Of a stretch of DNA of 13,311 bases, positions 8,793 through 13,311 are shown one piece after another. Source of the DNA: Hepatocystis sp. ex Piliocolobus tephrosceles (lineage: Eukaryota > Apicomplexa > Aconoidasida > Haemosporida > Plasmodiidae); contig CABPSV020000002.1 in assembly GCA_902459845.2 (NCBI GenBank), positions 64,823 to 78,133 on the forward strand. Reading direction: 5' to 3'. A program made the translations under genes and the position numbers. Numbering within the stretch: the stretch's first letter is position 1; every line of letters begins with the position of its first letter. Below the pieces are notes generated by a model. It did not search any database. It had not been told where the DNA came from and was given only the letters and a program-made list of their open reading frames with translations.

Positions 8793-8950
8793 ATCAATAG
8801 ATAGAAATATAAATAATTATATATAGTTTGATTATTTTATTTTAATATATAAATTAATTTCTATGATTTTTAATTTTTTATGCAGAATGAAACTATTTAT
8901 TATTTTTTATATTGTCAATATATTATTTATTATAGATTTAGTAAAAAGTG
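8771..8950 (+). promoter_or_regulatory. Near-identical leader/5' block of copy B
   Basis: Matches 6781-6960 at 178 of 180 positions. It spans the upstream leader, the pyrimidine-rich TGCAG before Met9 and the whole signal-peptide segment. Similarity drops sharply right after the VKS codons at its right end. Confidence 0.6.
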
Positions 8951-9207
8951 GAAATGATTTTTGCGGTACTATGGCAACCACTTGCGTAAATGATTGCGTA
9001 AATCCTTGTTATATAAAAAGGTTAAATAGAGTACCTAAGAAAGTCAAGTGTTGCAGGACAAGTTTCTATACATATATGATCCCATTCCTATTAGGACTAG
9101 AATTATTATGGGGTGGTTTATATACGGCATATTATGTTGGAAAAAGAGTTGGAATAGAATGTGAAGAAACACCAAAAAATGAAGAAAATGTTGAGCCGAA
9201 ACAATAA
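8863..9207 (+). CDS. Small Cys-repeat membrane protein, copy B
   Basis: 114 aa, tandem paralogue of the 126-aa protein at 6873-7253. The first 29 residues are identical except M24I. The ectodomain has Cys at 34, 41, 45 and 49, with two CVNx units instead of five. The next 13 residues (50-62) are basic and poorly conserved, then KCCRTSF and one transmembrane segment at about 70-92. That helix keeps the zipper spacing as GLYTAYYVG but has Glu80 where copy A has Val92, an unusual charged residue in a lipid-facing helix. The tail is acidic (EETPKNEENVEPKQ) and has lost two of three tail Cys. From the CC pair to the end both proteins are 52 residues, with about 29 identical. Same predicted location as copy A: secretory pathway, single-pass membrane protein, function unknown. 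Start choice as for copy A (Met9 at 8887 is the alternative). The frame is intact, so there is no sign that it is a pseudogene. Confidence 0.78.
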   Translation: MIFNFLCRMKLFIIFYIVNILFIIDLVKSGNDFCGTMATTCVNDCVNPCYIKRLNRVPKKVKCCRTSFYTYMIPFLLGLELLWGGLYTAYYVGKRVGIECEETPKNEENVEPKQ

Positions 9208-9219
9208 TAAATGTGAGAA

Positions 9220-9293
9220 TTGACGGCAAAAAAAAAAAAAATAAATATAAAAGAGGGGTGATGAACCGTCAGCAGCAAATAGCGATTTTAAAT
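9220..9293 (+). promoter_or_regulatory. Conserved 3'-flank element with stem, copy B
   Basis: The 47-nt block 9247-9293 matches the copy A element. Here the stem is longer: UUGACGG at 9220-9226 pairs with CCGUCAG at 9266-9272 (seven pairs, one of them U-G) around a 39-nt loop that includes an A tract and AAGAGGGG. It begins 12 nt after the stop codon. Candidate 3' UTR structure. Confidence 0.4.
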
Positions 9294-9587
9294 TAGATAC
9301 ATAATCTATAGACATTAAACAAAACGTGAAAATATATTATAAGATTAATATGCGCAACATGTTATTTTCTTTATATAAATAACATTGTAAATAATGATTA
9401 AAAAAAAATTATAAGTTTTTAATTCTAGAATAAGCTCTTTGATTTTTTCTGTTTAAAAAAAAACATATTTTAAAAATATTTATATGTTTTGAACTTGATA
9501 TTAAATAGCAAAGTAATTTATTTTTATTTAAACCAATTATTTTTATTTATAAGTAAGTATATGCAATAATGCAACAATAAACTATGA

Positions 9588-9627
9588 TGTAAAGGACTAA
9601 CTGCAATTTGAATTATAGTTCTTTACA
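9588..9627. repeat. Stem-loop downstream of copy B
   Basis: TGTAAAGGACTA (9588-9599) pairs with TAGTTCTTTACA (9616-9627) over 12 positions, one of them G-U, with a 16-nt loop. The homologous place in unit A (about 7635-7675) pairs much less well, so the structure is not clearly conserved. It could be a 3' end or processing hairpin. Confidence 0.4.
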
Positions 9628-9732
9628 TATTGATGTGTGATATAACTACATATTTATGTCAACCAAAAATACATTAATTATTTTTTATACATTTTTTAAT
9701 TTTTGTACAATTGCATGCTTTTATTGTTAATG

Positions 9733-11956
9733 CATATATTAAACATTTTATACACTTTTCAAATTAAAGTTAAAACTGTTTTATAATATTTATTAAGAAT
9801 ACGGATTATCTTATGAATTAAACTTTTAGTATGTTGAGTATAAATGTTAAACTTATGATGTTTATTTATTTTTTTATAATATTGTTATTAAGTTGTTGTG
9901 TTGTAATAAAACTTATTATAACTAATAAAAATAATAAAAAATTAACCAGCATATAAAAACATTGTTACACCCATCTATTTTTTTTTTTATTATACTCATC
10001 AAGTTTTATTTCAACTTGTTGTGTTATGTAGAAAGTTTGAGAAATTTATATAAAACTCTATGTAAAAAAAAAAAAAACACATACAGAGTACACACTTATA
10101 ACACGTATTTTATGTTGTCTATGCTTTGCATATAACACCCGATATCAATTTTTAATAAAGGAATTATTGCTAAATGCTATTACATGTTATATTTCTTATC
10201 AATTAAAAAATATATTTTTTTAAAAAAATAATTGAACTTAAAAATTTATTAAATATGTTATATACAGCTCAAAATGTTTTATGCATATTTATGATTTTAA
10301 CTTAAATTTGTCTAAAATTATGTATATTTTTCTTAAATTTTATGTTATAATTAATAAAAAAAAAAAAATACTTTTTTGTAAATATTATAAATCAATGTCT
10401 TTAATACATGACTTTTGTGATCAATTTTAAATGTTATCATAAAAATGAAAGAGAAAATGCTAAAAATGTAGTATATAAAGCAAGTAATTATTTGTGTAGT
10501 CGGAATTAGTGAGTACTGTTTGAAAACATTTGATGTGCATTTTTGCTAGGAGTTAAGGTATTTATACAATTTTAATCAGTATTTGTTAATCGATTTACAT
10601 ATATATGACGTTAAAAATTTAATTAGTAAATAATTAAATGCAAAATATATCAGTTATTTAAAATATAAAATTAGTTTAAATTAATAACGTAGTATGTGGG
10701 CGTTTATCAGATTTACATAACAAGTGTGCATTAACTAAGCTTACAATTTATGTTATAAAATATGAATTATATGAAGCGTAATTTTTAATGAAAAAATTAA
10801 AAAAAAAAAAATGACAAATTATGCAAATTTTTTTTATAATGAATCAGTTTATGATATTGAAAGAAAACCAGAATTGTAACAATTATTATTTTGAATATAA
10901 ATAAAATTTCTAAGACATTATAAAAAAAGTTGTGGAAATACTACTAAGTGTATATCATCGTATGAATGCTATGGGGATTTATTTTCATATATTAATATAG
11001 AAACGTGATATGAAAAATTGTAAAGTGAAAAAAAATTTAAAAAAATGGCAATAAAAGAAAAAAAAAAGTAAAAAAAAAATTATAAGAATAAAAATAAATA
11101 AACATAAAAAAAAAATAGAGGCGACAAGAGGGAATGGATTGTATAAGTTTATAGAAATAAATGCCAATAAAATAACAAACGTGATAAAACAGATTAATAC
11201 AAAGAAAAAAAAAAAAAAAATGATAAATTGTGCAAAAAATGATTGAATATATTATGTACATATTTAATAACGCTATATTTTATACTACTTTTGAACACCT
11301 GTTAATAAATTTTAAGTTAAATTCAAAAAAATAAGAATGTGTATTTACAATATGTTTCCAAAGGTATGGCATTTATATATGTCATGAAATAAATATATTA
11401 CCATTTTAATTACGCTTTTATGTAAAATCACTCGAATTTTATGACTGTGCATGTATATGTTCATTGCGTGTTATATGTAAGTAAATGTGAATGTATTTGC
11501 TTTATCTTATACTTTTGTATGAACTATTTTGTGCATGTCATTTGTTATGTAACAGTTTATGTTAACTTTGTAAGATATAAAAAAAAAAAAAAAAAATGTT
11601 CAAAATGGGCACCGTTAAGTTTCAATTTAAATAAAAGTGCTTAAATTGTTTGGTTATTTTCTGTTTGTTTTTTGTATACGTAATACAAATTAAACCACAT
11701 TAGTTCTTATGAGTGTTATAAATGTCTTAATGGTGTGTAATCATAATAATAATATGAAGTGCTTTTATTATTATCAATTTTTAAACAAATATATTTTTTT
11801 TTAATAGATATTTTTGTATGAAAAAATAATGTTGTCGTTTATGTATTTTCGTTTTAAGCATATGTTAATAAGTTATAAAGTACAGTTTTTGGAGTGTTTG
11901 CTTTTGTTTTGAATATTAAACATGTTTCTGTATGACAATGACATATGTATAATTAT

Positions 11957-11991
<35 letters not shown>

Positions 11992-13311
11992 AAATGTATA
12001 CAATCGTACCTATAACTTTTTTTATAAGTATATCCATGCTTATATGTGTAAATTAACTACTTATAAATGTCATTAAATATATTAAACAATTGGTATTGAC
12101 ATATAGAAAATATAGTGTCAGTTTGATGAGTGTTTCAAAATAATGGATTTGCAACATTTACGTTGGGTACAAAAGTACCAAATATATATTGCAAAAATTG
12201 ATAAAAAAATAAAAAAAAAGTTAACGTTCATACAACATTTGAAATTATATGATACATGAATATTGTTCTTATTTTATATGTCAAAAAAAATATACATATA
12301 CTTATGTTTGCACAAAGGTACTTTCACATATATTTGCATATACATATATGCCGAATTTATTTTATGCTATTATTTGTTTTGTGCTACTGTTTTAAAAAGG
12401 TATTGCGTTGTTGCTTGTTATATTGTTGTACTGTTCGTTTGATATGTGTTAGTAGGTCTCTAAATTGCTTTTGTTATTAGTGGAAGAGGCTGTACTAAAA
12501 CAAATATTTTTTTTTTTTATAAAAATGCATAACTCAGTTTATCATTTGTTTCGAAAGGGTTAAAGCTTTATGGCAATTTTTAAAAACTGTTTGATCTGTT
12601 CTAAGCGGTTCCGTGCTTTTAATAAGTTGCAGTGTTTTTTTTTTTTTTTTTTTTAATTTGTGGCACTTTTTCTCAATCAAACACAAAAATAAATTTAATA
12701 TTATACTATGTCGTAAGATTTACAATTTTTTTTTTTTAGTTGAAAACTAAATGACTATTGTTGTTTTTGGATATAACGTAATAATTTTAGCATTTTTTGC
12801 TAAATTAATATAAAAGTTAATATTAGTTCTAGCGGTGTTATTTGTGTTCTTCCTTATGTGTATTTTTTTAATAGTCAAAATGCAGACAAGCAGAGATTTC
12901 TATATTATGTTTTTAGAATTTAAATTTAAGTTTATATAGTATGTAATATTTATTTATCGTAGTTGTTATTTTATGTTAAAAAAAAATAGAGAAAATTTTT
13001 TTTTATTAATTTATTTATATTAACACAGATTCAAACGTAAATTGTTAATAATTATAATATTGATTTAAGTTATAGTTGTAATATGTATGTGTAAAAAAAA
13101 AAAAAAAGTTAAAAAGCTAAAAAGCAAAAAAAAAAAAAATAGAATAAATAAAAATGATAAATAGTGATATTAAATTTTGCTTAGAATTTAATAAATTTTG
13201 TATTATTATTTTTTTTTTTTGCTTTTTAGCTTTTTAACTTTTTTTTTTTTTTTTACATAAATATTAAAACTATAAAAAAATCAACATTATAATTATAAGC
13301 AATTTATGATT
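9733..13311. other. Gene-less AT-rich region, about 3.6 kb
   Basis: I see no supportable gene on either strand. Frames of 60-74 codons at 10985-11261 (minus), 11441-11644 (plus) and 12256-12480 (plus) are low-complexity and F/I/Y/C/L-rich, with no homology I recognise. Visible structure: a small hairpin around an A run at 10055-10089 (ACTCTATGT against ACATACAGAGT), a (TA)n tract at 11960-11988, many A or T runs of 10-18 nt, and the large inverted repeat at 13090-13257. The stretch from about 11430 to 12640 is richer in TG/GT than the rest, which might mark the UTR or promoter of a gene beyond the right edge. Confidence 0.6.
13090..13257. repeat. Large inverted repeat, two arms of about 50 nt, 67-nt spacer
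   Basis: Left arm 13090-13140 reads TGT, 15 A, the 18-mer GTTAAAAAGCTAAAAAGC (13108-13125), 14 A, T. Right arm 13208-13257, read in reverse complement, is TGT, 16 A, the identical 18-mer (13221-13238 on the plus strand), 12 A, T. The arms differ only in A-run length. The 67-nt spacer (13141-13207) is A/T-rich. It could extrude as a cruciform or give a long RNA hairpin. No transposon features are seen. Confidence 0.85.

Larger units (their letters stand above)
7786..9732 (+). repeat. Tandem duplication, unit B (about 1.95 kb)
   Basis: Second copy of the 2-kb unit, directly abutting unit A and in the same orientation. It carries its own gene and both flanks. It differs from unit A by many substitutions, extra T and TA tracts at 7930-7962 and 8094-8113, and a private (AC)7 run at 8549-8563. 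The overall decay shows that the duplication is not very recent, except for the near-identical block at 8771-8950. Confidence 0.85.

Noticed and set aside
9044..9315. Two minus-strand frames overlapping copy B
   Set aside because: Both are antisense shadows of the paralogue's coding and 3' flank sequence; the sense strand carries the conserved frame.
10985..11261. Two overlapping minus-strand frames
   Set aside because: They are dominated by Phe runs from A tracts on the plus strand and have no start context or domain.
11441..11644. 67-codon plus-strand frame starting MTVHVYVHCVLY
   Set aside because: It lies in the TG-richer stretch, which lengthens frames by chance; it ends in a poly-Lys run from an A tract and has no recognisable feature.
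12256..12480. 74-codon Cys-rich plus-strand frame
   Set aside because: The Cys are irregularly spaced and unlike the CVNP proteins; there is no signal peptide logic and no repeat or homologue in the window.
12559..12564. GGGTTA resembling the telomere repeat GGGTT(T/C)A
   Set aside because: Only single isolated copies occur here and near 4843; a telomere or interstitial array needs tandem repeats.

Overview
The window looks like nuclear DNA of a very AT-rich apicomplexan, most likely a Plasmodium species. The signs are extreme A+T content, long poly(dT) and (TA)n tracts between genes, a large Asn/Lys-rich open frame with low-complexity insertions, and small secretory proteins next to long non-coding stretches. 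I cannot fix the species from the sequence.

Region 1 (1-3105, minus strand) is the first 1,035 codons of one uninterrupted gene that runs off the left edge. It encodes a G-patch protein. An N-terminal PVxFISAG-type motif, the G-patch, and a following WKKNG/KKYW stretch identify it as a divergent TFIP11/NTR1 (Spp382) spliceosome-disassembly factor, a conserved core gene.

Region 2 (3106-5766) is non-coding. It holds the 5' flank of the G-patch gene, with a small repeat cluster and a 56-nt stem-loop, a composite microsatellite ending in 47 T, and a 30-bp tandem duplication.

Region 3 (5767-9732) is a head-to-tail tandem duplication of a unit of about 2 kb. Each unit carries one plus-strand gene for a small secreted or membrane protein (126 and 114 aa): signal peptide, short Cys-rich ectodomain with a CVNP repeat, one glycine-zipper transmembrane helix, and a charged tail. 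I do not recognise the family. The layout resembles ETRAMP-like parasite membrane proteins, but the sequence does not. The two copies are almost identical over about 180 bp spanning the upstream leader and signal peptide, but differ strongly in the mature protein. Their length difference is exactly three 12-bp repeat units. A short GC-richer element in both 3' flanks is also well conserved.

Region 4 (9733-13311) has no supportable gene. It contains microsatellites, small hairpins and, near the right edge, a striking inverted repeat with arms of about 50 nt.

Functionally, the conserved splicing factor and the duplicated genes appear unrelated. The window juxtaposes a core gene with a small, rapidly diverging, probably parasite-specific gene pair.
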